Origin: Providencia rustigianii DSM 4541
Lineage (GTDB): Bacteria > Pseudomonadota > Gammaproteobacteria > Enterobacterales > Enterobacteriaceae
Length of the DNA: 64,000 nt
Direction of reading: 5' to 3'
Assembly: GCF_000156395.1 (NCBI RefSeq)
Contig: NZ_GG703817.1
Location: 953,395-1,017,394 of the forward strand
Positions 52,109 through 61,440 of the stretch are shown in pieces; position 1 is the stretch's first letter; each line of letters starts with the position of its first letter. The position numbers and the translations under genes are program-made. A model generated the notes under the pieces. That model was not told where the DNA came from, searched no databases, and saw nothing but the letters and a program-made list of their open reading frames with translations.

Positions 52109-52885
52109 ATGACCGAGTTACTAAATTACACAATCCATAAACCTAATGAACCAATCACTTCAACCCCAGTGGTGCTGATCCATGGGCTATTTGGTGATCT
52201 GAATAATTTAGGCGTTTTAGGCCGTGACCTACAGAATTACTTCGATACAATTCAAGTGGATGTACGAAATCATGGTGATTCATTCCGTTCATCGGACATG
52301 GAATACCAGCAAATGGCAGAAGATATTATCCGATTAGTTAAATCTCTTGGTTACCACAATGCTATTTTGATCGGTCATTCGATGGGTGGAAAAATAGCCA
52401 TGGCAGCTAGCGAAATTGCACCTGATTTTATTGAAAAAATCGTCGCCATTGATATTGCTCCCGTTGCTTATCAAGTACGCCGTCACGATGAAATCATCGC
52501 AGCACTAGAAGCCGTAACACAAGGTCAAGCTAAAACCCGCCAAGAGGCCAGTATCATTATGCGGGAATTTATACCAGAAGATGGAGTGATTCAATTTCTA
52601 TTAAAATCATTCCGACAAGGTGAATGGAAATTTAACCTGCCATCTTTAAAAGCGAATTATGAAAAAATTATTGGCTGGAAGACTGTGCCTGCATGGAATA
52701 AACCCGTACTATTAATTCCTGGTGGTAACTCGCCTTATGTTCAAGCTGAACATCGTGAATTAATTGCAACACAATTCCCTCAAGCCAAAGCATGGGTTGT
52801 GGCTGATGCTGGGCACTGGGTACATGCAGAAAAGCCTGAGCATGTCTTACGCGCAATTCATCGTTTCTTAGCGATTCCCAAATAA
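52109..52885 (+). CDS. ybfF: Alpha/beta-hydrolase esterase YbfF
   Basis: Small cytosolic esterase that acts on short acyl thioesters/esters in E. coli; physiological role uncertain. 258 residues (E. coli 254). Oxyanion HGLFGDLNNLG, nucleophile elbow GHSMGG (Ser near residue 91) and catalytic His in AGHWVHAEKP near the C-terminus. Weak RBS. In E. coli the next gene is ybfE; here the secretion operon separates the two. Confidence 0.93.
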   Translation: MTELLNYTIHKPNEPITSTPVVLIHGLFGDLNNLGVLGRDLQNYFDTIQVDVRNHGDSFRSSDMEYQQMAEDIIRLVKSLGYHNAILIGHSMGGKIAMAASEIAPDFIEKIVAIDIAPVAYQVRRHDEIIAALEAVTQGQAKTRQEASIIMREFIPEDGVIQFLLKSFRQGEWKFNLPSLKANYEKIIGWKTVPAWNKPVLLIPGGNSPYVQAEHRELIATQFPQAKAWVVADAGHWVHAEKPEHVLRAIHRFLAIPK

Positions 52886-52890
52886 ATTCC

Positions 52891-52929
52891 CATCTGATAT
52901 TGTGGTGTTTTTTCATCCAATATCAGATG
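52891..52929 (+). terminator. Hairpin behind ybfF
   Basis: Perfect 12-bp stem CATCTGATATTG / CAATATCAGATG with a 15-base T-rich loop, 5 bases after the ybfF stop. Downstream bases are T-rich (ATATTTCCTTTC) without a clean run. Confidence 0.65.
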
Positions 52930-53086
52930 ATATTTCCTTTCTTTATTGAAAATCCCCTCAACAATAAGACTAACTTCAATACACTTGTAATTATGATAAT
53001 TGTATTATCGTTCTTGAATAAATATTTATTTTTAAGCCCATAAATACATCGGTACAATCAAATATCAAGGATGACTACTAAGCACA

Positions 53087-55174
53087 ATGGACAGTGTTAA
53101 AGCACAATCAACAACATATTTTATTGGGATCATAGCTAAACTATCTAACGAAATAGACTATGATGAATTTAAACAAACCACAGCTAATATTTCAAATTAT
53201 CATGATTATATTAAATTAATTAAAAATAAATATTCAATTAAATGTATTAATAAACACCAAGCTAATAAGCTAATCAATAAAATATCTACTCCTGCAATTT
53301 TATACGATACATATGGACAAGCATTTCTTCTTGCCAATCATAATCAAGATCAAGTCCTCATACAGCGATTTGGACAGTGTCCTCCAGAAATTTTAACCTA
53401 TAAAGAATTAGAAGAAATATGGAATGGTGATTGGTTAAAAGTTAAAATTAAACAAGAAAAATTTGATATTTCATGGTTTCAAATTGAATTCATGAAGTAC
53501 CGTAAAATAATTATTTTGGTCTTGGTTTTTTCATTTATCTTGCAAATACTCGCCTTAGCATCTCCTATTGTTATGCAAGTTATTATGGATAAAGTACTCA
53601 TTCATAGTAATTTTATGACTCTCGACTTATTAATTTTAGGTTTGATTATTGCCGCGATAATTGAAGTTATATTAAAAGGATTACGAGAGTATATTTATAA
53701 TCACACAGTTAATCGGATTGATATTACATTAGGATTAAAGCTAGTTAATCATTTATTACATCTACCTATTCCATTTTTTAAAAATCGTCAAATTGGCGCT
53801 ATCGTTACTCGAGTTAAAGAACTCGAAACTATTCGAGAATTTTTGACTAGTAGCTTTTTTACTTTATGTGTTGATGTCTTGTTTTTATTTGTTTTTGTCT
53901 ATGTGATGAGCCTACTGTCTAGTTCCCTCACTTGGCTATTTTTATGCTCAATTCCCTGCTATTTAATTGTCGCTTGGTGGCTAACACCCAAGATTGAAGC
54001 TGCGGCTCAGCAGCAATTTGCAAACATTGCTATAAATACATCATTTTTAACCGAAAGCATTAATGGAATTGAAACAGCGAAGAGCCTCTCTATTGAGCCA
54101 AACTTCACTCGTCGTTGGGATCAGCAAACAGCCGATATGAGCCAAACTAATTTTGTCTCAGGGCAAATATCTTCACGCTCAGAGCATATTGTGATGGTCA
54201 TTGAAAAAGTCACCAGCGCAATTATTTTATGGGTTGGGGCCGCTGAGGTTCTCGCTTTACAGCTGACTATAGGGCAATTTATTGCTTTTCATATGATGGT
54301 CAGCCATGCCAATCAACCATTAGTTAAGTTGGTAAAATTATGGGGAGATTATATTCGAACTAAAGTTGCCATCGAAAAACTATCCCAAATAATTAATTTA
54401 CCTATAGAACAGAGTAAACAAGAAAAATACCTTCAGCTCACTGGCGATATCCAATTACATAATCTTAATTTTCGTTATCAACCCAATATGCCGTATATCC
54501 TGAATGACTTTAGCTTATCGATCAAAGCCGGGGAAACATTGGGAATAGTCGGGACATCTGGCTCAGGGAAAAGTACATTAGCACGCTTAATTTTACGTCT
54601 CTATACGCCAGAAAAAGGCGCAATTTACTTGAATGGAGTGCCCATATCATCGATAAGTTTGAAAATATTAAGAAAACAAGTAGGCATCGTTCTGCAGGAA
54701 AACTTTCTATTTAATCAATCTGTTTTCCATAATATTGCACAAACTTCACCAAACGCATCAATGGATCAAGTCGTCCATGCAGCAAAAATGGCAGGGGCTC
54801 ATGATTTTATTCTTAAACTTCCCATGGGTTATGACACTCTATTGGCTGAAGGAGGTTCTTCGCTATCAGGAGGACAACGTCAACGTATCGCTATAGCCAG
54901 AACATTATTATCTGACCCCAAAATCATTATTTTTGATGAAGCCACCAGCGCCCTTGATGATGAATCGCAAGCCGTAATTCAAGAAAATATGCAAGAAATA
55001 GCAAAAGGCCGAACTATTATCACGATTGCCCATCGCTTATCAACTATTCGTAACCACCAACGAATTATCGTCATGCAGCAAGGTAAAATTACCGAGCAAG
55101 GTAGCCATCAACAATTAATTGATAACGATAAATTTTATAAGCATTTATGGACATTACAACAGTCCCTAAAATAA
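53087..55174 (+). CDS. Type I secretion ABC transporter, RtxB-like
   Basis: Inner-membrane ATPase/permease of a type I secretion system. 695 residues: an N-terminal domain (1-130) at the position of the C39-like domain but with no catalytic Cys-His pattern, five to six membrane helices (about 140-420), then a nucleotide-binding domain with Walker A GTSGSGKST (489-497), signature [10 protein letters not shown] (from 593) and Walker [19 protein letters not shown] lies 12 bases before the ATG. First gene of a three-gene operon (17 bp and 3 bp gaps). The order ABC-adaptor-ABC is that of MARTX rtxB-rtxD-rtxE. Its first 130 codons are very AT-rich, like the toxin N-terminus. Confidence 0.9.
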   Translation: MDSVKAQSTTYFIGIIAKLSNEIDYDEFKQTTANISNYHDYIKLIKNKYSIKCINKHQANKLINKISTPAILYDTYGQAFLLANHNQDQVLIQRFGQCPPEILTYKELEEIWNGDWLKVKIKQEKFDISWFQIEFMKYRKIIILVLVFSFILQILALASPIVMQVIMDKVLIHSNFMTLDLLILGLIIAAIIEVILKGLREYIYNHTVNRIDITLGLKLVNHLLHLPIPFFKNRQIGAIVTRVKELETIREFLTSSFFTLCVDVLFLFVFVYVMSLLSSSLTWLFLCSIPCYLIVAWWLTPKIEAAAQQQFANIAINTSFLTESINGIETAKSLSIEPNFTRRWDQQTADMSQTNFVSGQISSRSEHIVMVIEKVTSAIILWVGAAEVLALQLTIGQFIAFHMMVSHANQPLVKLVKLWGDYIRTKVAIEKLSQIINLPIEQSKQEKYLQLTGDIQLHNLNFRYQPNMPYILNDFSLSIKAGETLGIVGTSGSGKSTLARLILRLYTPEKGAIYLNGVPISSISLKILRKQVGIVLQENFLFNQSVFHNIAQTSPNASMDQVVHAAKMAGAHDFILKLPMGYDTLLAEGGSSLSGGQRQRIAIARTLLSDPKIIIFDEATSALDDESQAVIQENMQEIAKGRTIITIAHRLSTIRNHQRIIVMQQGKITEQGSHQQLIDNDKFYKHLWTLQQSLK

Positions 55175-55191
55175 TCACATGGATGTGAAAT

Positions 55192-56520
55192 ATGAAACCA
55201 AAATCATCAAAAACTTGTTATAACAGTTTTTTACCCTCCCATTTGGCAATTTTAAAAACGCCTCCCTCTTATTTAGCTTTTACCCTAGCGGTTACTATCA
55301 GTATGGGCGTATTCATTGCATTAGCTTGGTCTTATTTTGGAAAGCTGGATATTCAAGCGACAACACAAGGAAAGTTAATTGTCTCAGGAAGAACCCAAAC
55401 TATCCAAGCTTTTGAACTAAGCCGCTTACAACAAATTCATGTAGAAGATGGTCAACTTGTTCAGCAAGGTGACCCATTGCTGAGCGTCAAAGTACTCGGT
55501 GTTGATCAAGATATTTTAAGTTTACATTACCAAAAGAATTTTCATGCTAGTGAACAATTAATTCATCATGCGCTGATTCACCAGCAACATATTGAAGATA
55601 CGCCACAATATATGCAGCTATCACTAACAGAACAGAAGAGAACTCAACTCAGTTATCAAACAATAAAAAAAGAATATGAAACCTTATTAAATGAAATTAC
55701 CAATGAACTCCAACTTAACCGTGTTAATTATCACGCTAGAGAACGAGAACTCAAAGATATCAACACGTTAATGGGGAATATTAGGAAAAGGTTGAATGCT
55801 CATAATTCCCTTAGCCAAAAACAGCTGATTAGCCAAAAAGAGTTCTTAGAACAAGAGCGCGAGTTATTAATCGCTAAGAAAGAAAAAACCACCAAACAAT
55901 CTGAGCTATCTATATTAGATAGTCAGCATCATTCTTTACAAGAAAAACTGGAGCGGATTAAAGCACAAAAATACCAAGAATGGCATGAAAAAGCACAGCA
56001 AGCTGAATTTAAATTCGTCTCACTGGAACAAGAATTGATTAAAAATCAAGAACGGAATCAATTAGAAGTGATCCGAGCGCCTGTTGATGGAACAGTCCAA
56101 CAAATAACAACATATACCCTTGGGGCTGTATTACAACCCGCCCAACAATTAATGGTAATAGTCCCAAATAACCATGTTCAATTAGCTGAAGTAAAAATAC
56201 TTAACAAAGATATTGGCTTTATTCAAGAAGGGCTAAAAGCTGACGTTAAAATCGATGCATTTCCATATACTCGTTATGGCACGATTGAGGGTGAGCTACT
56301 TTCTATCTCTAGAGACAGCACGTTGGATGAGAACTTAGGCTTAGTTTATTTAGCACAAATTGGTTTAACTAAAAAACAATTATTGGTGGAAGGAAAGCAA
56401 ATTGAGTTAACCCCCGGTTTATCGATTGTTGCAGAAATTAAAACCGATAAACGTCGAATCATTGATTACTTACTCAGTCCAATTAATGAATATACATCCA
56501 CTGCGATGAGAGAGAAATAA
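55192..56520 (+). CDS. Type I secretion periplasmic adaptor, HlyD/RtxD-like
   Basis: Membrane-fusion protein that connects the ABC transporter to a TolC-type outer-membrane duct. 442 residues: a short cytosolic N-terminus, a single membrane anchor at about residues 26-48, a lipoyl half (GDPLLSVKV), long coiled-coil hairpin about 95-285 rich in Gln/Glu/Lys, second lipoyl half (VIRAPVDGTVQQI), and a beta-barrel C-terminal region. RBS GGATG. It sits between the two ABC genes; no tolC-like gene is in the window, so the chromosomal TolC is the likely partner (inference). Confidence 0.9.
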   Translation: MKPKSSKTCYNSFLPSHLAILKTPPSYLAFTLAVTISMGVFIALAWSYFGKLDIQATTQGKLIVSGRTQTIQAFELSRLQQIHVEDGQLVQQGDPLLSVKVLGVDQDILSLHYQKNFHASEQLIHHALIHQQHIEDTPQYMQLSLTEQKRTQLSYQTIKKEYETLLNEITNELQLNRVNYHARERELKDINTLMGNIRKRLNAHNSLSQKQLISQKEFLEQERELLIAKKEKTTKQSELSILDSQHHSLQEKLERIKAQKYQEWHEKAQQAEFKFVSLEQELIKNQERNQLEVIRAPVDGTVQQITTYTLGAVLQPAQQLMVIVPNNHVQLAEVKILNKDIGFIQEGLKADVKIDAFPYTRYGTIEGELLSISRDSTLDENLGLVYLAQIGLTKKQLLVEGKQIELTPGLSIVAEIKTDKRRIIDYLLSPINEYTSTAMREK

Positions 56521-56523
56521 TCG

Positions 56524-58614
56524 ATGGAAGCGATAAATAATCACGGCTTGGAAGCCTTAGTGTGGATAGCTAATCATTATCAAAAAAACGTGACTAAAGA
56601 ACAACTAATGCATGCCATTGGTATGCAAACTATTTCACCGACTGATTTAGAGCTCAGAGAATGTGCTCAAGTCATTGGCTATGAAACTCAGCAAGTTTCC
56701 CTAACCTACCAGCAATTGGCTCAAATCCCACTGCCGGCACTGATTTTTATCGATCAGCAATGGCATATTTTAACTCAAAACCAGCCATTGACCGTGATGT
56801 CAGCGCAAGGAAGTGAAATAGTCCAATGGCAGGATAATAATCAATTAGAATACCCCGTACTGCTCATTAAAGAGCAACTTGAGCCGGAACAAAAAAGAGC
56901 TTTTGGAATCGGTTGGTTTATCCCATCAATTATTCGTCAACGCTTTAAACTGAAAAATATTTTCATATTAGCTGCAATTGTACAGTTATTTGCCTTAATC
57001 AGCCCTTTATTATTTCAAAATCTTATTGATAAAGTTTTAGTCGGGCGCAGCTTACCAAATCTGCATATACTCGCTCTAGGAATATTGGCTATTGCTATTG
57101 CAGAACCCATCTACAGCTTTATTCGAAATAAAATATTTAGTCATACTAGTTCCCAAATTAGTGCAGAACTATCAGGTAAGATTTATCGCCATCTGATGGC
57201 ATTACCACTAAATTATTTTACATTAAGACCTACGGGAAAAATTATTGCACGAGTTCGAGAGCTAGCCCATATCCGCCAATTTTTAACAGGCTCAACTCTC
57301 ATGCTGTTTATTGATTTTATCTTTGTCATTTTATTTATTGCCGTGCTCTTTTCTTATAGCAGCATAATGACATGGCTATTAGTTGGCTCGATGGGTGTCT
57401 TTTTTATTCTTTGGATGATTTTAGGCCCCGTCATTCGCCAACAAACCGAGAAATCTTATCAAGCTGATGAAAACGGACTAACTTTTCTAACGGAATCCAT
57501 TAGCGGTATTGAGACGATTAAAACCACCGCAACTGAGAAATATTTTTATCAACGCTGGCAAAAAATACTCAGTAAACAATTAACCCAAAACTTCAAAGTA
57601 TCCATACGCAGCGTAATTGCCACTCAGTTGATGACATTGGTCAGTAAAATCACAACGGCTCTGTTACTGTGGATTGGTGTTAAAGAAGTGCTCAACGGTA
57701 ACATCACGCCAGGTGAACTCGTCGCCTACAATATGCTGAGCGCTCATGTGACTCAACCTGTATTACGCTTCGCACAAATTTGGCAGGATTTTCAACACAC
57801 CATTATTTCACTACGCCGAGTTGGCGACATTTTAGATAAACCCATTGAGAACGAGCGAAAAGGTATTGCCAGCTCAGCTACCATCCAAGGCCAAATTGAG
57901 TTTCAAAATATTCGCTTTCGTTATCAGCCAGAAACCCCTGAAGTATTAAATAATCTTAGCTTATCAATTAAAGCAGGAGAATTTATTGGGATAACAGGGC
58001 CTTCTGGTTCGGGGAAAAGCACCCTAACCAAACTATTACAGCGGTTATACATTCCACAGCATGGGCAAGTTATTGTCGATGGTATGGATTTAGCCGTCGC
58101 AGATACCGTCGCACTACGTCGACGAATGAGCGTGGTATTACAGGAAAGTACTTTGTTTGTCGGAACAATTGCAGAAAATATTCGATTAAGCCTACCCCAA
58201 GCCAGTGATGAGCAAATTATTCGAGCGGCAAAATTAGCTGGAGCTTACGATTTTATTATGTCTTTACCTGACAATTTTAATTACCCTTTATCAGAAAAAG
58301 GACTCAATTTATCTGGGGGGCAGCGACAACGGATTGCTTTAGCTCGCGCCCTACTCACTGAACCCGATATATTGATCCTCGATGAAGCGACATCAGCCTT
58401 AGATTATGAATCAGAGTCTGCCATCATGGCAAATATGCCAATGATAACTGAAGGGCGAACAGTCATTAGTATTGCACATCGGCTCAATACTATTATGGGG
58501 GCTGATAAAATTTATGTCATTCGCGATGGCGAAGTTGCAGAAGCAGATACTCACCAAAACCTGCTAAAACGAAATGGAATTTATGCCAGTTTATGGCGGC
58601 AGCAAACCCACTAA
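56524..58614 (+). CDS. Type I secretion ABC transporter, RtxE-like
   Basis: Second ABC exporter of the operon, 696 residues. Its N-terminal about 130 residues (NHGLEALVWIANHY...) match the HlyB-type C39-like domain; the peptidase DCG position reads NHG, so it should be proteolytically inactive. Membrane helices about 145-430; Walker A GPSGSGKST (492-500), signature [15 protein letters not shown], Walker [13 protein letters not shown]-loop IAHRLN: both half-sites look intact. In MARTX systems the RtxB/RtxE pair is thought to act as a heterodimer. A strong terminator closes the operon. Confidence 0.9.
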   Translation: MEAINNHGLEALVWIANHYQKNVTKEQLMHAIGMQTISPTDLELRECAQVIGYETQQVSLTYQQLAQIPLPALIFIDQQWHILTQNQPLTVMSAQGSEIVQWQDNNQLEYPVLLIKEQLEPEQKRAFGIGWFIPSIIRQRFKLKNIFILAAIVQLFALISPLLFQNLIDKVLVGRSLPNLHILALGILAIAIAEPIYSFIRNKIFSHTSSQISAELSGKIYRHLMALPLNYFTLRPTGKIIARVRELAHIRQFLTGSTLMLFIDFIFVILFIAVLFSYSSIMTWLLVGSMGVFFILWMILGPVIRQQTEKSYQADENGLTFLTESISGIETIKTTATEKYFYQRWQKILSKQLTQNFKVSIRSVIATQLMTLVSKITTALLLWIGVKEVLNGNITPGELVAYNMLSAHVTQPVLRFAQIWQDFQHTIISLRRVGDILDKPIENERKGIASSATIQGQIEFQNIRFRYQPETPEVLNNLSLSIKAGEFIGITGPSGSGKSTLTKLLQRLYIPQHGQVIVDGMDLAVADTVALRRRMSVVLQESTLFVGTIAENIRLSLPQASDEQIIRAAKLAGAYDFIMSLPDNFNYPLSEKGLNLSGGQRQRIALARALLTEPDILILDEATSALDYESESAIMANMPMITEGRTVISIAHRLNTIMGADKIYVIRDGEVAEADTHQNLLKRNGIYASLWRQQTH

Positions 58615-58621
58615 TCAGATT

Positions 58622-58658
58622 AAAAAAGCATCACAGTCGATATTCGTGATGCTTTTTT
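58622..58658 (+). terminator. Terminator of the type I secretion operon
   Basis: AAAAAAGCATCAC / GTGATGCTTTTTT stem (13 positions, 11-base loop) with six T, 7 bases after the last stop codon. Confidence 0.93.
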
Positions 58659-58787
58659 CATAAAAGAGTTCTTTTTTTAATCTATTAAATAGCTTAGCTA
58701 AGCATACACCTATAGCACTAGGGATTCAGCTAGGGTATCATTGCGCGCTGAATTACTGGCACACCCCTTCCTTTAGCAATAGTAGAT

Positions 58788-59081
58788 ATGGCAAAAGAAC
58801 AAACTGATCGCACCACACTGGATTTGTTTGCTGAAGAACGCAGGCCTGGGCGACCAAAAACTAGTCCGTTATCGCGGGATGAGCAATTACGAATCAACAA
58901 GCGAAATCAACTAAGACGAGATAAAGTCAAAGGATTACGTCGCGTTGAGTTAAAATTAAATGAAGAAGCTGTCGCGGTCTTAAATCAGTTAGCTGAAGAG
59001 AAAAACATAAGCCGTAGTGAGTTAATTGAAGAAATTTTAATGGCTCAACTTGAGCAGGTTAGTGAAATAGTTAACCGCTAG
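58788..59081 (+). CDS. ybfE: LexA-regulated protein YbfE
   Basis: 97-residue protein of unknown function; the E. coli orthologue is an SOS gene under LexA. MAKEQTDRTTLDLF...RRPGRPKTSPLSRDEQLRINKRNQ is nearly identical to E. coli; the C-terminal part (RVELKLNEEAVAVLNQLAEEKNIS) looks like a ribbon-helix-helix domain. I do not find a clear LexA box (CTG-N10-CAG with the right core) in the 170 bp upstream; an ATTCAGC / GCTGAAT inverted repeat (near 58727-58756) is there instead. No strong RBS. Confidence 0.9.
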   Translation: MAKEQTDRTTLDLFAEERRPGRPKTSPLSRDEQLRINKRNQLRRDKVKGLRRVELKLNEEAVAVLNQLAEEKNISRSELIEEILMAQLEQVSEIVNR

Positions 59082-59233
59082 CTTCATCTGAATAAATCAC
59101 ACAAATTTGACAGACTTACACCGGGTTTTTCGCCAAAATAAGGCGTAAATTGTACCTATTTTCGTTCTATTTTAGTTTTAGCGATAACAGAAAATTTTTC
59201 CGTCCGCTAGAAAAACAAGAGGTTAATCACTTT

Positions 59234-59761
59234 ATGGCAGTTATAGGCATTTTCTTCGGAAGTGACACAGGTAACACAGAAAATATTGCCAAAATGATCC
59301 AAGAAAGATTAGGCAAAGACGTAGCAGAAGTCCACGATATCGCTAAATGCACAAAAGAAGATATTGAAGCTTTTGACATTCTACTGCTTGGCATCCCAAC
59401 TTGGTACTATGGTGAAGCACAATGTGACTGGGATGATTTCTTCCCAACTCTGGAAGAAATTGACTTTAATGGCAAGCTAGTTGCATTGTTTGGTTGTGGA
59501 GATCAAGAAGACTACGCTGAATATTTCTGCGATGCGATGGGCACTATCCGTGACATTATCGAACCTCGCGGTGCCGTGATCGTTGGCCATTGGTCAACGG
59601 AAGGTTACCATTTTGAGGCTTCTAAAGGAATGGCAGACGACAATCACTTTATTGGTTTAGCCATTGATGAAGACCGTCAACCTGAGTTAACGGAAGAACG
59701 TGTAGACGCGTGGGTAAAACAAATCTCTGAAGAAATGTCTCTGGCTGAAATTCTTGGTTAA
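59234..59761 (+). CDS. fldA: Flavodoxin 1
   Basis: FMN electron carrier that serves pyruvate formate-lyase activase, biotin synthase, IspG/IspH and others. The ATG at 59234 (MAVIGIFFGSDTGNTENIA) is the family start with AAGAGG upstream; the longer in-frame start at 59150 is not. 175 residues. FMN phosphate loop GSDTGNTE, isoalloxazine-contact loops IPTWYYGEAQCDWD and CGDQEDYAEYF. Paired with fur as in E. coli. Confidence 0.96.
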   Translation: MAVIGIFFGSDTGNTENIAKMIQERLGKDVAEVHDIAKCTKEDIEAFDILLLGIPTWYYGEAQCDWDDFFPTLEEIDFNGKLVALFGCGDQEDYAEYFCDAMGTIRDIIEPRGAVIVGHWSTEGYHFEASKGMADDNHFIGLAIDEDRQPELTEERVDAWVKQISEEMSLAEILG

Positions 59762-59782
59762 GAATGACATTAGTTGCCAATT

Positions 59783-59841
59783 AAAAGCGTGATCCAGCAG
59801 ATAAGATGTCGATTAGATATCCTATTATGGACACGCTTTTT
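59783..59841 (+). terminator. fldA terminator
   Basis: AAAAGCGTG(A)TCCA / TGGACACGCTTTTT, a long stem with one bulge and a 28-base loop, 21 bases after fldA, ending in five T. Confidence 0.65.
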
Positions 59842-59932
59842 GAACATCATCAAAATAATGAGACAATGCATGGTTTCTATTTTTATTTTCCATGCCTATA
59901 ATTGTAAATCAGTTTAGAAGACAACTGGATTT

Positions 59933-59961
59933 TTGTTAAAAATGTCTCATTATTGTTAAAT
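59933..59961 (+). promoter_or_regulatory. Candidate fur promoter
   Basis: TTGTTA (59933-59938), 17-base spacer, TTAAAT (59956-59961), about 30 bases before the fur ATG. Plausible sigma-70 spacing with imperfect boxes. Confidence 0.4.
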
Positions 59962-59990
59962 TTATGATTTAAGATACAGGACAAACCCGC

Positions 59991-60437
59991 ATGACAGATA
60001 ATAATAAAGCATTGAAAAATGCAGGACTCAAAGTCACTCTTCCGAGATTGAAGATTTTGGAAGTACTTCAGGAGCCTGAGTGCCATCACGTCAGCGCGGA
60101 AGATCTCTATAAAAAGCTGATCGATATCGGTGAAGAAATTGGTTTAGCGACGGTATACCGCGTATTAAATCAGTTTGATGATGCAGGCATTGTAACTCGT
60201 CATAACTTCGAAGGTGGCAAATCTGTATTCGAATTGACCCAACAACATCACCATGACCATTTAATCTGCTTAGATTGTGGTAAAGTGATTGAGTTTACAG
60301 ATGAGTCGATTGAGTCACGCCAAAGAGACATTGCAACACGTCACGGAATCAAACTGTCTAATCACAGTTTATATCTATACGGTCACTGCGCTGAAGGTGA
60401 CTGCCGTGATAATGCGGATGCTCACGAAGAAAAATAG
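59991..60437 (+). CDS. fur: Ferric uptake regulator Fur
   Basis: Fe(II)-dependent repressor of iron-uptake genes. 148 residues (E. coli 148). N-terminal winged helix (MTDNNKALKNAGLKVTLPRLKILEVL), metal-binding HHHDHLICLDCGKVIEF (with the structural Cys pair) and C-terminal EGDCRDNADAHEEK. AGGAC precedes the ATG. Follows fldA as in E. coli. Toxin genes of the RTX type are often iron-regulated, but no Fur box was found at the toxin gene by eye. Confidence 0.97.
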   Translation: MTDNNKALKNAGLKVTLPRLKILEVLQEPECHHVSAEDLYKKLIDIGEEIGLATVYRVLNQFDDAGIVTRHNFEGGKSVFELTQQHHHDHLICLDCGKVIEFTDESIESRQRDIATRHGIKLSNHSLYLYGHCAEGDCRDNADAHEEK

Positions 60438-60499
60438 TCACTTCGTGATTAATAATTTCTAATAAAGCTGCTCATTACTGCAATAAGCACTTTAATATT

Positions 60500-60534
60500 A
60501 AAATACCCATCTAATGTTTATTAATGGGTATTTT
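60500..60534 (+). terminator. fur terminator
   Basis: AAAATACCCAT / ATGGGTATTTT stem (11 bp, 13-base loop), 62 bases after fur. Confidence 0.8.
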
Positions 60535-60695
60535 CACTTATATCTGCCAATAAACTTCTCCTTTTCATTCTAAATTTGTGTATCTGCGGCTATTTATAAA
60601 AAATAAACAACTTAATTTCCTCAGATAAAACTGAAATTATCTTCTATTCTTTAAATTGTTCTGTACTATTTTAATTTAAACTTATTATCAAATTA

Positions 60696-61394
60696 ATGTG
60701 TAAGAGATTATGGAATGAAAAAACATATCTATTTCTTAATACTGGTTTTTTCTTCTGGCTTCTTACTTTGATAGCGTGGTTTTTTAGATATTCAACGGTT
60801 GCCATCATTGCGTTCATATCTTCAATCATCTGTTTAGCTTTATATTTCAATCATAAAAAGGTTAGCCACATGTTCAACAAAAAGCAAAGTAAGTCAGAAC
60901 CCACCCCTACTATCAATAGAGAAGAAATCACATCCCAAGTAATAGAGGAAAAATCATTAGCATCAACGCCAGTGATTAGTGAAGACAAAACCAATACCGT
61001 TATTGCTCGCGATGTTATTTTTGAAGGAAATATTACCTCCAATGAACAAGTCCATATTTATGGAAAAGTAATTGGCAATATCGTAGGTAAAAATAACACA
61101 GTTAAAATTATGCAAAACGGCCATGTTACCGGCAATATAACTAGCAGTGAATTATTAGTTAATGGCAAAGTTGAAGGTGAGTGCCTGTCCGAAACCATTA
61201 ATATAGATACTAATGGTGAAATATACGGAACCATCCGTTATTCGAGTCTATCGATTAAAAAAGGGGGAGTATTCTCCGGTCATGCAGAAGTAAAATCAGC
61301 CACCAAAACTAACGATAATATCACCGTATTTAAAGAAAAATTAAAATTGGATGAACACCTTCAAAACCTAACGCCAGATGTTGGTTCACTCTAA
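60696..61394 (+). CDS. ccmA: Bactofilin, CcmA-like polymer-forming protein
   Basis: Cytoskeletal bactofilin; the Proteus relative CcmA affects cell curvature and swarming. 232 residues: two N-terminal membrane segments (residues about 12-30 and 34-51), a flexible linker, then a right-handed beta-helix domain about 100-210 with short repeats (IYGKVIGNIVG, NGHVTGNITS, NGKVEGEC). The first ATG (60696) has no SD; an internal in-frame ATG at codon 59 (60870) stands 8 bases after AAAAGG and would give a soluble form without the membrane segments. Symbol by resemblance to the Proteus gene; moderately sure. Confidence 0.8.
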   Translation: MCKRLWNEKTYLFLNTGFFFWLLTLIAWFFRYSTVAIIAFISSIICLALYFNHKKVSHMFNKKQSKSEPTPTINREEITSQVIEEKSLASTPVISEDKTNTVIARDVIFEGNITSNEQVHIYGKVIGNIVGKNNTVKIMQNGHVTGNITSSELLVNGKVEGECLSETINIDTNGEIYGTIRYSSLSIKKGGVFSGHAEVKSATKTNDNITVFKEKLKLDEHLQNLTPDVGSL

Positions 61395-61440
61395 TTTCGA
61401 TAAAATATGCTTACTTAATAGAAACGCATTCATATTAATG

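Noticed and set aside
58690-58787. LexA box upstream of ybfE
   Set aside because: Expected from E. coli, but no CTG-N10-CAG element with an AT-rich core was found by eye.
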